NCBI GenBank assembly: GCA_964551975.1
Contig: CAZKFI010000005.1
Location: forward strand, 1-60,985
Direction of reading: 5' to 3'
DNA length: 60,985 nucleotides
DNA from: REEB426 sp964551975
GTDB taxonomy: Bacteria; Actinomycetota; Actinomycetes; S36-B12
Shown in pieces: positions 24,757 to 33,233 of this stretch. The position numbers were made by a program, and so were the translations under genes. Under the pieces are notes generated by a model. The model saw only the letters and a program-made list of their open reading frames with translations. It was not told the DNA's origin and did no database searches. Every line of letters starts with the position of its first letter. Position 1 is the stretch's first letter.

Positions 24757-27042
24757 TCAGGCCGCACGCAGCTGATACAGCGTGGTTCGTTCCAGCACTG
24801 GCCGACCCAGAGGTTCGCAGACCGCAATGAAGTCCTCCGGCCGCAGGCCTTGGCCATGGGCAGCGCCGGCTGCACGGGAGATGTTCTCATCCATCAGGGT
24901 TCCACCGAGATCATTGACCCCAGCGTTGAGGAGTTGCTGTGCGCCGCTGGTACCTAACTTCACCCAGGAGGCCTGAACGTTGGGGATGGCGTCTCGGTAG
25001 GCGATGCGGCCGATTGCGTGCATGAGGACGACCTCACGCCAGGTCGGGCCACGACGAGCCTGCCGCTTGAGGTAGATCGGCGCTGCCATATGGACGAACG
25101 GCAGTGGAATGAACTCAGTGAACCCACCGGTGCGCTGCTGTAGCGCACGAACGCGAAGAATGTGCCGCGCCCAGTGCACTGGTTGCTCCACCGAGCCGAA
25201 CATGATCGTGACCGTCGACCGCAGTCCCACCCGGTGCGCGACCTCGTGGCAGTGCAGCCACTCATCAGTGGTCACCTTGTCGGGGCACAGGATGGCGCGA
25301 ACTTCGTCATCCAGGATTTCCGCAGCGGTACCGGGCAGGGAACTCAGGCCAGCGGCTTGGAGTCGACCAAGGTACGACTCAAGCGGTTCACCCAGCCGGC
25401 GAGCACCTTCAGTGACCTCAAGTGCGGTGAATCCGTGGATGTGGATGTTTGGGGCAGCCTGCTTCGCGGCAGCACATGCCTGGATGTAGAACTCGCCATC
25501 GAAATCCGGGTGGATGCCACCTTGCAGGCAGACCTCAGTCGCGCCGAGTTCGGCTGCCTCGCGCACTCGGTCGGCAATCTGCTCCAAGGTGAGCAGGTAG
25601 GGCGTGCCGCGCAGATTGAGCGAGAGCGGTCCCTTGGAGAATCCACAGAACGTGCACTTGTAAGTGCAGACGTTGGTGTAGTTGATGTTCCGATTGCGCA
25701 CATAGGTCACGACCTCGCCGCAAATTTCTGAGCGCAGTTGGTTGGCCACTTCGGCGACGGCCAGCACCTGCGGACCTCTGGCGGTGAACAGTGTGAGAAG
25801 TTCGTGCTCCTCGACTTCCTGACCGGCGAGCACTCCGGTGAGGACCTCCTGTACCGCGCCACCGAGCTGCCGCTGCTGGCCGGCCAGCAGGTCTGGTGCG
25901 CGACGGTCGGCACCGGCATACCAGGCGGTGGATCGCCGCCCGATCTGCACCACCTCGGCGCCGGTGCCCACGTTGACGGCATCGGCGTAGCGCTCTGGGA
26001 AGTGCGCCCCGGGATCATCACGCCCAAAGCCCTGTGCGTCCATGCGATCCATCACCGCGAACCGCATTGCCTCATCAAGCCAGCGCTGCGGGGAGCGCGC
26101 GAACTCCGGATAGATTGTCAAGCGCGGCACGAGTGCCCCACCACGTGCTTCAACTTTTTGCCGTAGCGACTCCACCTGCGGCCAGGGACGTTCCGGGTTC
26201 ACGTGATCGAGCGTGACCGGTGAAACACCACCGAAGTCGTCGATACCCGCGTCCAGCAGCACACCGGGGTCCTCCACCAGATTGGGTGGTGCCTGCACAT
26301 GAACATCCCCGGGCAGGATTGCACGGGCTAGGGCGATGGCATCGACCAGATCCTCGATCGAACACGGGGGGTGATCCCGCATCGCAGTCCCTGGCTTGGG
26401 CACAAAGTTCTGAATGATCACCTCTTGAATGTGCCCGTGCCTCGCGTGACTTGCCGCAATGGCCTCCAGGGCCGCGACCCGATCGGCGCGATCTTCACCA
26501 ATCCCGACCAGGATTCCCGTCGTGAAGGGAATGGCCAGTCGTCCGGCAGCTTCCATGGTTGCCAGGCGTCGCTCGGGCAACTTGTCGGGGGCACCGCGGT
26601 GGGCCGCAAGGTCAGGGCGCAGTGACTCCAGCATCATGCCCTGACTGGCAGTCACTCGACGAAGCGTCCCTAGGTCTGCCTCGTTCAGCGCCCCCGCATT
26701 TGCGTGCGGCAGGAGTCCGGTTTCCTCGACCACCGCCTGACACATCGCGGCCAGATACGCCACCGTGGAGGGGTAGCCACGATCCTGCAGCCACTGCTGG
26801 GCAACCGGGTAGCGCTCCTCAGGGCTCTCCCCAAGGGTGAACAGTGCCTCGTGACAGCCGGCCCTCGCCCCCGCGGTGGCAATTGCAATGACCTCGTCGC
26901 GGTCAAGGAAGGGGGCTGGAAGGTGAGCCGGGGCTTGCGCGAAGGTGCAGTATCCGCAGCGATCCCGGCACAGGTGGGTGAGCGGGATGAACACCTTGGG
27001 TGAATAGGTGATCACGGGTAGCACCGCGGCATCGTTGCACAT
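24757..27042 (-). CDS. fbiC: FbiC: fused CofH/CofG radical-SAM synthase of the F420 deazaflavin core (FO)
   Basis: This 761-residue protein makes 7,8-didemethyl-8-hydroxy-5-deazariboflavin from tyrosine and a flavin precursor. It contains two radical-SAM modules, each with its own CxxxCxxC. CRDRCGYC is at residues 25-32 in the CofG-like half, and CTYKCTFC is near residue 460 in the CofH-like half. The fused form is typical of actinomycetes. It is somewhat shorter than the mycobacterial protein (about 856), mainly at the N-terminus. FO is the chromophore of cofactor F420; a nitroreductase of the Ddn type in this window could use it. fbiA/fbiB are not here. Confidence 0.96.
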   Translation of the reverse strand: MCNDAAVLPVITYSPKVFIPLTHLCRDRCGYCTFAQAPAHLPAPFLDRDEVIAIATAGARAGCHEALFTLGESPEERYPVAQQWLQDRGYPSTVAYLAAMCQAVVEETGLLPHANAGALNEADLGTLRRVTASQGMMLESLRPDLAAHRGAPDKLPERRLATMEAAGRLAIPFTTGILVGIGEDRADRVAALEAIAASHARHGHIQEVIIQNFVPKPGTAMRDHPPCSIEDLVDAIALARAILPGDVHVQAPPNLVEDPGVLLDAGIDDFGGVSPVTLDHVNPERPWPQVESLRQKVEARGGALVPRLTIYPEFARSPQRWLDEAMRFAVMDRMDAQGFGRDDPGAHFPERYADAVNVGTGAEVVQIGRRSTAWYAGADRRAPDLLAGQQRQLGGAVQEVLTGVLAGQEVEEHELLTLFTARGPQVLAVAEVANQLRSEICGEVVTYVRNRNINYTNVCTYKCTFCGFSKGPLSLNLRGTPYLLTLEQIADRVREAAELGATEVCLQGGIHPDFDGEFYIQACAAAKQAAPNIHIHGFTALEVTEGARRLGEPLESYLGRLQAAGLSSLPGTAAEILDDEVRAILCPDKVTTDEWLHCHEVAHRVGLRSTVTIMFGSVEQPVHWARHILRVRALQQRTGGFTEFIPLPFVHMAAPIYLKRQARRGPTWREVVLMHAIGRIAYRDAIPNVQASWVKLGTSGAQQLLNAGVNDLGGTLMDENISRAAGAAHGQGLRPEDFIAVCEPLGRPVLERTTLYQLRAA

Positions 27043-27251
27043 GCACCCTGGGCTTCACGCTGGCCTGATCCCCAAGTGCCCGATATGTCCGACTTGTACG
27101 TGAACACTATGTGAAATCCTGCACAAAGCCCCTGCCTTTGTTGGCTCAAACAACAAAGGCAGGGGATACTGAGGTCGGGCAAACGCCCAATGGCCTTAAC
27201 CGGAGACCCCGGACGGGCCAACACCGCAAGAAAGAAATGGAGTGATCCTCC
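27043..27251 (+). promoter_or_regulatory. Structured intergenic region upstream of fbiC and a 55-residue protein
   Basis: This 209-bp region separates divergent genes. It contains a perfect 15-bp hairpin (27129-27143 with 27151-27165, stem CCCCTGCCTTTGTTG, 7-nt loop). On the plus strand this is followed by GGGC-AAAC-GCCC (27177-27188), then TGGCC pairing with GGCCA around a CCGG/CCGG helix (27191-27220). A GGAG/CTCC pair lies just before the GTG start. The chain of helices looks like a 5' leader RNA with possible regulatory function, but I do not recognise a known riboswitch class. No U tract follows the large hairpin. Confidence 0.5.
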
Positions 27252-27419
27252 GTGAAACCGTTTGCACGGTTGTTCGCCAACCTATTCGAGCGCGGGGCTG
27301 AGCAGGATGATTCAGCCCGTCGGCGCCAGATCCATCGGGAGTGGGACCGTCAGCGCGCACGCGCCCTGACCCCCGCAGACCGGGCCGAGATCGACGCGAT
27401 CTTCTCCCGGAACCTGTAG
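27252..27419 (+). CDS. Small basic/acidic helical protein of 55 residues
   Basis: This reading frame begins MKPFARLFANLFERGAEQ and ends with RALTPADRAEIDAIFSRNL. It is highly charged and probably alpha-helical, with no signal peptide or known motif. A GGAG about 9 nt before the GTG, the structured leader upstream and a strong terminator downstream together argue that it is a real gene. I do not recognise the family. Small proteins with a similar RRR..I..EW.RQRA pattern occur in actinomycetes as far as I recall, but I cannot verify this. Confidence 0.55.
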   Translation: MKPFARLFANLFERGAEQDDSARRRQIHREWDRQRARALTPADRAEIDAIFSRNL

Positions 27420-27471
27420 TTCCACAGTTCCCCGCTGGAACATCCCCACACGCGGTCTACGCGACCGCAGC

Positions 27472-27503
27472 ATGGAGCCCCCCTCCACGGAGGGGGGCTC
27501 CAT
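27472..27503. terminator. Strong bidirectional hairpin terminator
   Basis: Arms ATGGAGCCCCCCTC (27472-27485) and GAGGGGGGCTCCAT (27490-27503) form a perfect 14-bp GC-rich stem with a CACG loop. It lies between the convergent 55-residue protein gene and the secreted-protein gene, where a shared terminator is expected. There is no U tract on either side. Confidence 0.85.
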
Positions 27504-27520
27504 CGCGTGAGAGCTGAAGA

Positions 27521-28027
27521 TCAGCTCGCGGTTGTACGGAACTGGAACTGGAAGCCTCGGAACTCCGCGCTCGCCGAATCGGTCACGAAGCCAACCCGAT
27601 AGCCGTAGCGGCCCACCCGACCGACCGAGAAGACCAGCGAGAATGTGCGATCAGGTCGCACTGTCGTCGTGATGTCCAGCACCTCGAAATTGCCCGAGCC
27701 CGTCCGGTCACTGGGCAGGAAGCGCTCCATGGTGAGAACCTGCCCGGGCCGCACACCGCGCGGTGCCTTACCGGTGATGACGACCTGCTCCATGGCCGCG
27801 GCCCGATGCACCGGGATCTCCGCCGTGCCACCAGGACCCCAACCCACGAGGTTGGGTTTGCGTGGGAAGCCCGCCTCCCGCAGTTCAGCCGCACTCAGGT
27901 TCACGACCCGATCGGCCGGCCGTGCCTGCGCCGTGGGGGCGACCAGCAATGCGCCACTGACCAGCGGCAGCAGCGCCACGCCAACCATCAGTGCCCGCCA
28001 AGGCCGGGTCTGCTTCATTTCCTTCAT
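27521..28027 (-). CDS. Secreted protein of unknown function
   Basis: This 168-residue protein has a signal peptide (positively charged MKEMKQTRPWR, hydrophobic ALMVGVALLPLVSGALLV, cleavage about AQA at residue 35). The mature domain of about 130 residues is rich in beta-strand patterns (VVITGKAPRGVRPGQVLTMERFL, FEVLDITTTVRPDRTFSLVF), suggesting an immunoglobulin-like sandwich. No catalytic motif or known family is visible. AGGAAGG precedes ATG 28027 at good spacing. It converges on the 55-residue protein gene at a shared terminator. Confidence 0.75.
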   Translation of the reverse strand: MKEMKQTRPWRALMVGVALLPLVSGALLVAPTAQARPADRVVNLSAAELREAGFPRKPNLVGWGPGGTAEIPVHRAAAMEQVVITGKAPRGVRPGQVLTMERFLPSDRTGSGNFEVLDITTTVRPDRTFSLVFSVGRVGRYGYRVGFVTDSASAEFRGFQFQFRTTAS

Positions 28028-28152
28028 GCCATGTCCTTCCTGAACTCGAGTTCACGCCCCACGCCCCACGCCAGAGGGGACGGGTCGTTGCCAGATCTTT
28101 AGCCTAAGCGTCCCCCGTCACGAGGCAATCGCCACCGCGAAAGTCTCGTTGA

Positions 28153-29661
28153 TCAGGACCAGTCACCTTCGGCGGCCACCCGTAGTGCTTGGGCCGCAAT
28201 GGTCAAAGCAGGATTCTGCGCACCGGAGGATGGAAAGAAGGATGAATCCACCACCCAGCAGTTCCGCACCGAATGCATCCGACACCAAGGATCCAGCACA
28301 CTGTCCAGCTCACTGGTGCCCGCTACTGCTGTTCCACACATGTGGCTGTTGAGCCCGATGTCAAAACGCTGCTCGAAGATGCCGCTATACCCGGCTTTGC
28401 GGAGCACTGACTTGGCCCAGGCCAACAGGAGTTCATGACGGTCGTAGTTCGTGCGTTGCCAATGGATCCGGATGGTGCCATCTGGATCGACGGTGACCCG
28501 GTTGGAGCGTGACGGGAGGTCTTCACTCATGACGAGCCATTCACTGCTGCGTGCGGCAACCTGGTTCAGCACAGGCAATGGAACTCTCGTGGCATGTGTC
28601 TTCATCATCACGCCCTGCACCTTGCCTATTGCCTGCAGGGTCCCGCCGGGGTAGCCATCACCGAAGTCCAGATACCTGTCATTGACGGCAACGGTCTTTG
28701 CGAAGACGACATCATTCTGGCGACGCGGATCAACTGCAGCGATATGCGTGTTGTTGTGCACCATGTAATTGACGCCGATGAGGCCGGTGGTGTTGCCGAC
28801 TCCCTTCGGCCAACGCTCACTCACGCTGCGCAGCAGCAGCGCAGCTGAGTTCGCCGCGCCCGCACTGATCACGAAATGGCCACCGGTAATGCGCACCGCT
28901 TCACCAGCGCGCTCACCGATCAAGGCCACGACCCGGTCATCCTGGACACCGGCCGTTTCGACACCGGTAATCCGTGTACCGGTCAGGAGTCGAACATGAC
29001 CGGTCATCAACGCCGGTCCTAGCGCGCAGGTCTGGGAGTCGGACTTGGCCCCCACTCGACATGGGAAGCCGTCGCAGGTGCGACAACGAATGCACGCACC
29101 ACCGGGCTGAAGGTCAATACCCATCGCGGTGCTCGACGGGTGCAATCCCTGACGTTGCAGTCGCTCGATGGTGGTCTGCACGTACGGCTCATGATCGAGC
29201 GCCGGGTACGGATACGGCTGTGACCTCCAGGGTTCACTGGGATCTTCACCAACCGTGCCATGTACTCGATACAGAGCCTCCGCCTGGCAGTAATAGGGCT
29301 CAAGATCGCCGTAACTGAAAGGCCAGGCCGGAGATACCCCAGCCGGATAGACCGTGCGACCAAAGTCCTGTTCGCGTAGACGCGGCAGGCTCGCGCCGTA
29401 CACCTTCGTGTTACCACCCACCAGGTAGTGCACACCGGGCCGAAATGGTTGTCCATACGGATCCAGCCACCACTCATCCGGGCGGTAACGACGGTCGGCG
29501 AAGACTGCCTGCGGCGACCAGTTCTGCGCCTCTGCAGGCAGGTACTCACCACGCTCCACGACAAGCACATCGATTCCCCGATGCGCCAGTCCCCAGGCAA
29601 GGGTGCCCCCACCCATGCCACTACCGACGATTACGACCGTGGCGGAGTCCACGTGGGCCAT
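28153..29661 (-). CDS. GMC-family flavoprotein oxidoreductase
   Basis: This 502-residue FAD-dependent oxidoreductase starts MAHVDSATVVIVGSGMGGGTLAWGL, the dinucleotide-binding motif. A middle cysteine-containing segment (CIRCRTCDGFPC) is seen in bacterial GMC oxidoreductases and cholesterol-oxidase-like proteins. The C-terminal catalytic region has NSHMCGT and VVDSSFFPSSGAQNPALTIAAQA. The family oxidises alcohols or sugars; the substrate is unknown. The longer frame to 29934 is rejected because it covers the divergent gene and lacks family similarity. ATG 29661 is the homologous start. Confidence 0.92.
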   Translation of the reverse strand: MAHVDSATVVIVGSGMGGGTLAWGLAHRGIDVLVVERGEYLPAEAQNWSPQAVFADRRYRPDEWWLDPYGQPFRPGVHYLVGGNTKVYGASLPRLREQDFGRTVYPAGVSPAWPFSYGDLEPYYCQAEALYRVHGTVGEDPSEPWRSQPYPYPALDHEPYVQTTIERLQRQGLHPSSTAMGIDLQPGGACIRCRTCDGFPCRVGAKSDSQTCALGPALMTGHVRLLTGTRITGVETAGVQDDRVVALIGERAGEAVRITGGHFVISAGAANSAALLLRSVSERWPKGVGNTTGLIGVNYMVHNNTHIAAVDPRRQNDVVFAKTVAVNDRYLDFGDGYPGGTLQAIGKVQGVMMKTHATRVPLPVLNQVAARSSEWLVMSEDLPSRSNRVTVDPDGTIRIHWQRTNYDRHELLLAWAKSVLRKAGYSGIFEQRFDIGLNSHMCGTAVAGTSELDSVLDPWCRMHSVRNCWVVDSSFFPSSGAQNPALTIAAQALRVAAEGDWS

Positions 29662-29722
29662 GCCGCACTGTAACGCCGGAGGGCACTCCAGCGGTTGCAT
29701 CCCGCACACTTTGCCTGGCAGC

Positions 29723-30574
29723 GTGGTCTGCGTGGTCAATGTGGGTGTCTTGGGTGTCTTGGGTACTGAGGAACGCCGCGAGGCACTGTTGCAGTGCCTA
29801 CGTATTGAGGCGTTGCTCACGCAACTTGCGGTTGACCCAGTGGGTGGCGAAGTACTGCGTTCCACCGGCCAATGGATCGATCGGCAACACTCATGGATCG
29901 CAGGCGCAGTGGGCATCTGCGCTGCACTGCGCACCGGCGACTGGCTGAGTACCAGTCAAGCCGGTCCGGCATTCGCGGTGGCCAAGGGCTCTGCGAGTGC
30001 CTCCGTCGCAGCTGAGTGTCTGGGGCGTAGTGATGGCGCCTGCCATGGTCGTTCTGGATTGCTGTGGTTCATTGATCACACCAGTAGGTTGGCCACCTGG
30101 CCGAATGCACGTCTGGCGGTTTCCAATGCGCACGGTTGGGCCACCGCTGGCCTTTCACCTGCAATTGCCGTCATCAAGGAGGGATCAGCAACCGGCATCA
30201 CCGGCGCGTGCCTGCGGCAGGCGGTTCAGGAAGGGCGAGCGCTGATGGTGATCTCCATCGCCACCGAACCTGCGCGCGATCCAGCACTACTGCCCGCAAT
30301 TCGCTGCGCAGATCCGGAGTCAATCACCCAGGCCACCCAGGAGGCCCTAGATCGCGCACGAAGCGAATCCACTGGAGTCCACCTTCGCCTGTGGCTTCCC
30401 ACTATTCCGGCAGCGATCAACCTAGGTCAGGTCTTCGTCCGTAGCGGCATGATGAGTGATAACGATCTTGCTGCACTCATCACCACGGCACAGCGCGAGG
30501 CGATGAGTGCACTCAGATCAGCCCACGGCTCTCCTGAGCCCAGACCGGCGAGTGCGTTCCAATATGTCGGATGA
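29723..30574 (+). CDS. Divergent 2-oxoacid dehydrogenase E1 alpha-like protein, apparently lacking the ThDP motif
   Basis: This protein of about 283 residues follows the E1 alpha layout: HSWIAGAVGICAALRTGDW, AVAKGSASASVAAECLGRSDGACHGRSG, and a C-terminal MMSDNDLAALITTAQREAMSAL. At the place of the ThDP/Mg motif GDG-x(n)-N it reads IKEGSATGITGACL (151-164), and no NN follows, so cofactor binding looks lost. The start is uncertain; GTG 29723, 29732, 29741 and ATG 29660 are in frame without a clear ribosome site. It overlaps the beta-like gene by 11 nt. I infer a degenerate E1 subunit from pattern alone; profile comparison is needed to confirm the family. Confidence 0.6.
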   Translation: MVCVVNVGVLGVLGTEERREALLQCLRIEALLTQLAVDPVGGEVLRSTGQWIDRQHSWIAGAVGICAALRTGDWLSTSQAGPAFAVAKGSASASVAAECLGRSDGACHGRSGLLWFIDHTSRLATWPNARLAVSNAHGWATAGLSPAIAVIKEGSATGITGACLRQAVQEGRALMVISIATEPARDPALLPAIRCADPESITQATQEALDRARSESTGVHLRLWLPTIPAAINLGQVFVRSGMMSDNDLAALITTAQREAMSALRSAHGSPEPRPASAFQYVG

Positions 30575-31679
30575 GGGACCTGCACGGCTGCCCCGTGCCG
30601 CGGTGCCGATGACATTCGCTCAGGTCATCCGCCGTCGACTCACTGAACTGCAGTCAGTTCATGCTCTGACGGCCTTGGTTTGTATCTCCGATCCCGACGC
30701 AACCCTGCCCAGCGTGACCGAGGATCTCGCAAATTCACGCCGTGCTGAACACGCGATTCCTGATTTCCTTGTCGCTCCCCTGGCGCAGGCCCCCCTGCCA
30801 TTTGCCCTGGGCATCGCCCTGAGCGGTCGCCGGCTGATCGTGGACGCCACGGCGGTAAGTCTGGGTGCACTGGTACATGACCTAGAGATGATCGCCAGCA
30901 TGCGCTACCGGACCGGTGGCACCACCAGGGTTCCCATGGTGGTACTTGCCCGCATCGGTGGTACCGATTCAGCCCACTATGAGCGCTGCCAGTGGGGTGC
31001 TCTATGCCGCATTCCGGGCCTGCGGGTAGCCGTTCCGGCAACGGTCGGGGATCTTGATGCGATGTTCGGTGCAGCCGAGCGTGAACGCGGACCAGTTGTC
31101 CTGCTTTTGCATGCCGATCTCCTCGGGCCACCCTGGGGGCTGCCCGCTCATGCGGTGACCACGTCACTTCGTCCGTCCGCGGCCCCGTTTCGAGACTCCG
31201 TCACTCGCGGGCCCGGTACCCGCGACCTGCCACAACATGACCTCAACCCGCTGGTGCGTGCTCGCATCGTTCTCCCTGGTGAGGATGTCACCGTGGTCGC
31301 CTGCGGCGCCGACCTGCACCTCGCAGTGCAGGCGATCCGTCGTATGCGTGGTCGCGCACACGTTGAACTCATTGATCTGCGCGTGGTAGCTCCGTGGGAT
31401 CGCGACACCGTCCTTGCATCGGTGGAGAAGACTGGCCGGCTTGTCGTCCTCGATGAGGATGGTCACGGCTTCGGCTTGGCGGCCGAGATCCAAGCAACTG
31501 TGAGCGAGATGCATCCGGCAATCCTGCGGGCACCGGCTCAACGCGTTACCCGGGCCGACGTTCCCACTGCGCCAGTGGCTCATCTGCTGGGACCCACACT
31601 GCCTACCACGCGCGCGATTAGCACGGCAATCGCGAAGACCTTGGCGGCCTCGTCGGGAACCTCCAGCGCGAGCGCCTAA
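30564..31679 (+). CDS. Divergent 2-oxoacid dehydrogenase E1 beta-like (transketolase fold) protein
   Basis: This 371-residue protein shows E1 beta features: IASMRYRTGGTTRVPMVVLA, CRIPGLRVAVPATVGDLDAMF, a transketolase C-terminal domain with EDVTVVACGADLHLAVQAI, HVELIDLRVVAPWD and TGRLVVLDEDGHGFGLAAEI. The Glu that activates ThDP in E1 beta (human SEMG context) is absent: the aligned segment reads LAQAPLP with Ala74-Gln75. With the alpha-like partner also lacking its motif, the pair may be a pseudoenzyme or use different chemistry. ATG 30564 overlaps the alpha-like stop. No E2 or E3 gene is near. A TAAC-containing repeat follows the stop. Confidence 0.75.
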   Translation: MSDEGPARLPRAAVPMTFAQVIRRRLTELQSVHALTALVCISDPDATLPSVTEDLANSRRAEHAIPDFLVAPLAQAPLPFALGIALSGRRLIVDATAVSLGALVHDLEMIASMRYRTGGTTRVPMVVLARIGGTDSAHYERCQWGALCRIPGLRVAVPATVGDLDAMFGAAERERGPVVLLLHADLLGPPWGLPAHAVTTSLRPSAAPFRDSVTRGPGTRDLPQHDLNPLVRARIVLPGEDVTVVACGADLHLAVQAIRRMRGRAHVELIDLRVVAPWDRDTVLASVEKTGRLVVLDEDGHGFGLAAEIQATVSEMHPAILRAPAQRVTRADVPTAPVAHLLGPTLPTTRAISTAIAKTLAASSGTSSASA

Positions 31680-31725
31680 CTTCGATTCCTAACGACTTCG
31701 GTCTCTAACCACTTCGATCCTTAAC
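31677..31725 (+). repeat. Imperfect tandem repeat with TAAC every 13-16 bp
   Basis: TAAC occurs at 31677 (the real stop), 31690, 31706 and 31722, inside degenerate units of the form CTAACnACTTCGnTC. The 13, 16 and 16-bp spacing brings TAA into all three frames after the E1 beta-like gene. It sits between convergent genes. Confidence 0.8.
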
Positions 31726-31730
31726 CTCAA

Positions 31731-33233
31731 TCAGCGAGAGGATCCACGCGCCATGCGATGATCCTGAAACGCATCGATGAGTTCATCCATCGGAATGATG
31801 GCTAAGCCCGTTCGTGCATCACTCATCCCATATGGCAGTACCAACATGTTGTCATGAGCAATACCACCGCAGGAGTACACAACATTTGGTACATAGCCAT
31901 TGCGCTCCTCCTCCAGGGGTGAAAGGAGTGGCTCTGGAAGCGTTGCCCGGACGATGGTCGGATCCTCAAGGTCCAACAGCATGGCCCCGATGCTGTATTG
32001 GCGCATCGGACCAACTCCGTGCGTCAGCACGATCCAGCCGGCCTCGGTCTCAATTGGAGAGCCACAGTTCCCTAAGTGCACCAACTCCCAGGGCTGCACC
32101 GGCAGCTGCAGGTTGATGCGTTCATGCCAGTGATACCCATCCTCGGATACCGCGAGGGAGTTGCTCTCCCGATCCCACCGCGCCAGGGCCAGCAACTCTC
32201 CCCGGACTCGGCGTGGGAAGAAGGCCAATCCCTTATTCGCGGTTGCATCACCAGTGAGTTCCATGGAACTGAATACGTGAAAATCGTGGGTTTCCAAAAT
32301 GCGGGTACGAACACCAATGCCATTGAACCCCGTATAGGTTGCTCGATAACTGACCGTGCCATCGCTTTCAATGAAGCGAACGAAGCGTGCATCTTCCATA
32401 CCGCGGCGCTCATCCATAGACGTTGGCCACAGCACAATCTCATCAAGCGGAAGGCTCGCATCGAATGCAACCTCATAACTGCTCTGAGCGATTTCGTGGA
32501 GCACCATCGTTAGATCGACACCATCAGGATGCTCTCGGGGATGGATCGAATACAACTGCGAAAGCGTGACGTCGATGTCCTCCGGTGTGAAGGTTTCCGG
32601 CAGCATGCCTAACACCATCTGTAGATCATCACTATCCAAACCACGCTCAACGGCAACCTGTTGCACGAACTTGCGCTTGAGCACCGTGTGACGACGTGAT
32701 CTTGTCGTAGCAAATGGGGATGCCGGATCAAGTGCAAGTTCCCCACCTCGACCGAGAATGCCCGTTCGAAAAACCAGGCTTGAGATGTGACCCTCGCCAA
32801 CAGCTCGCAGGCTCATGATTACTCGAAGATGACCCTCGGCCACACCTGCCTGGTCATAGTGCGCCACGATGGACGGATTGAATAGGGCTGTCGACTCAAA
32901 GGCATACTCCTGCGTGAAGTAGGCGCCGATAAGTCTGCGTCGTGCGGGTGAGAGCTGGTCATGTGCCTCTACCTGATATTCCAACGCGGCACAGTGCTGC
33001 TCCAAATGATCAGCAAGATCACGGTGCCGTCCGCCGAACTCAGCCAGGATCTGATTGACATGTGCCTGAACTTTCGATTCAGGAATTTCCAAGAGACGAC
33101 ACAGCACGTCCCGGGCCCGGGATGGCCCACGAATCAGTTCCTCTTGTCCGGGGATGAAGATCCGGGCCATCACGCGATTGGGATCAGCCTGCAGGATCAC
33201 TCCGCGTCTATGGACGAGATCCGTGGTACTCAC
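31731..33233 (-). CDS. GH130-family beta-mannoside phosphorylase/hydrolase-like protein
   Basis: This 500-residue protein has a five-bladed beta-propeller of glycoside hydrolase family 130 in its C-terminal part. The marks are MDERRGMEDARFVRF (catalytic Asp region), HLGNCGSPIETEAGWIVLTHGV, MLLDLEDP and PLEEERNGYVPNVVYSCGG. GH130 enzymes phosphorolyse or hydrolyse beta-linked mannosides, and the sugar here is unknown. A helical N-terminal region of about 180 residues is longer than in the minimal enzymes. Its GTG overlaps the upstream toroid gene stop by 4 nt, so it is the last gene of a coupled three-gene operon with a GT4 glycosyltransferase. Confidence 0.88.
   Translation of the reverse strand: MSTTDLVHRRGVILQADPNRVMARIFIPGQEELIRGPSRARDVLCRLLEIPESKVQAHVNQILAEFGGRHRDLADHLEQHCAALEYQVEAHDQLSPARRRLIGAYFTQEYAFESTALFNPSIVAHYDQAGVAEGHLRVIMSLRAVGEGHISSLVFRTGILGRGGELALDPASPFATTRSRRHTVLKRKFVQQVAVERGLDSDDLQMVLGMLPETFTPEDIDVTLSQLYSIHPREHPDGVDLTMVLHEIAQSSYEVAFDASLPLDEIVLWPTSMDERRGMEDARFVRFIESDGTVSYRATYTGFNGIGVRTRILETHDFHVFSSMELTGDATANKGLAFFPRRVRGELLALARWDRESNSLAVSEDGYHWHERINLQLPVQPWELVHLGNCGSPIETEAGWIVLTHGVGPMRQYSIGAMLLDLEDPTIVRATLPEPLLSPLEEERNGYVPNVVYSCGGIAHDNMLVLPYGMSDARTGLAIIPMDELIDAFQDHRMARGSSR

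Noticed and set aside
29662..29934. N-terminal extension of the GMC oxidoreductase
   Set aside because: The added 91 residues are low-similarity antisense translation of the E1 alpha-like gene; the FAD motif starts directly after ATG 29661.
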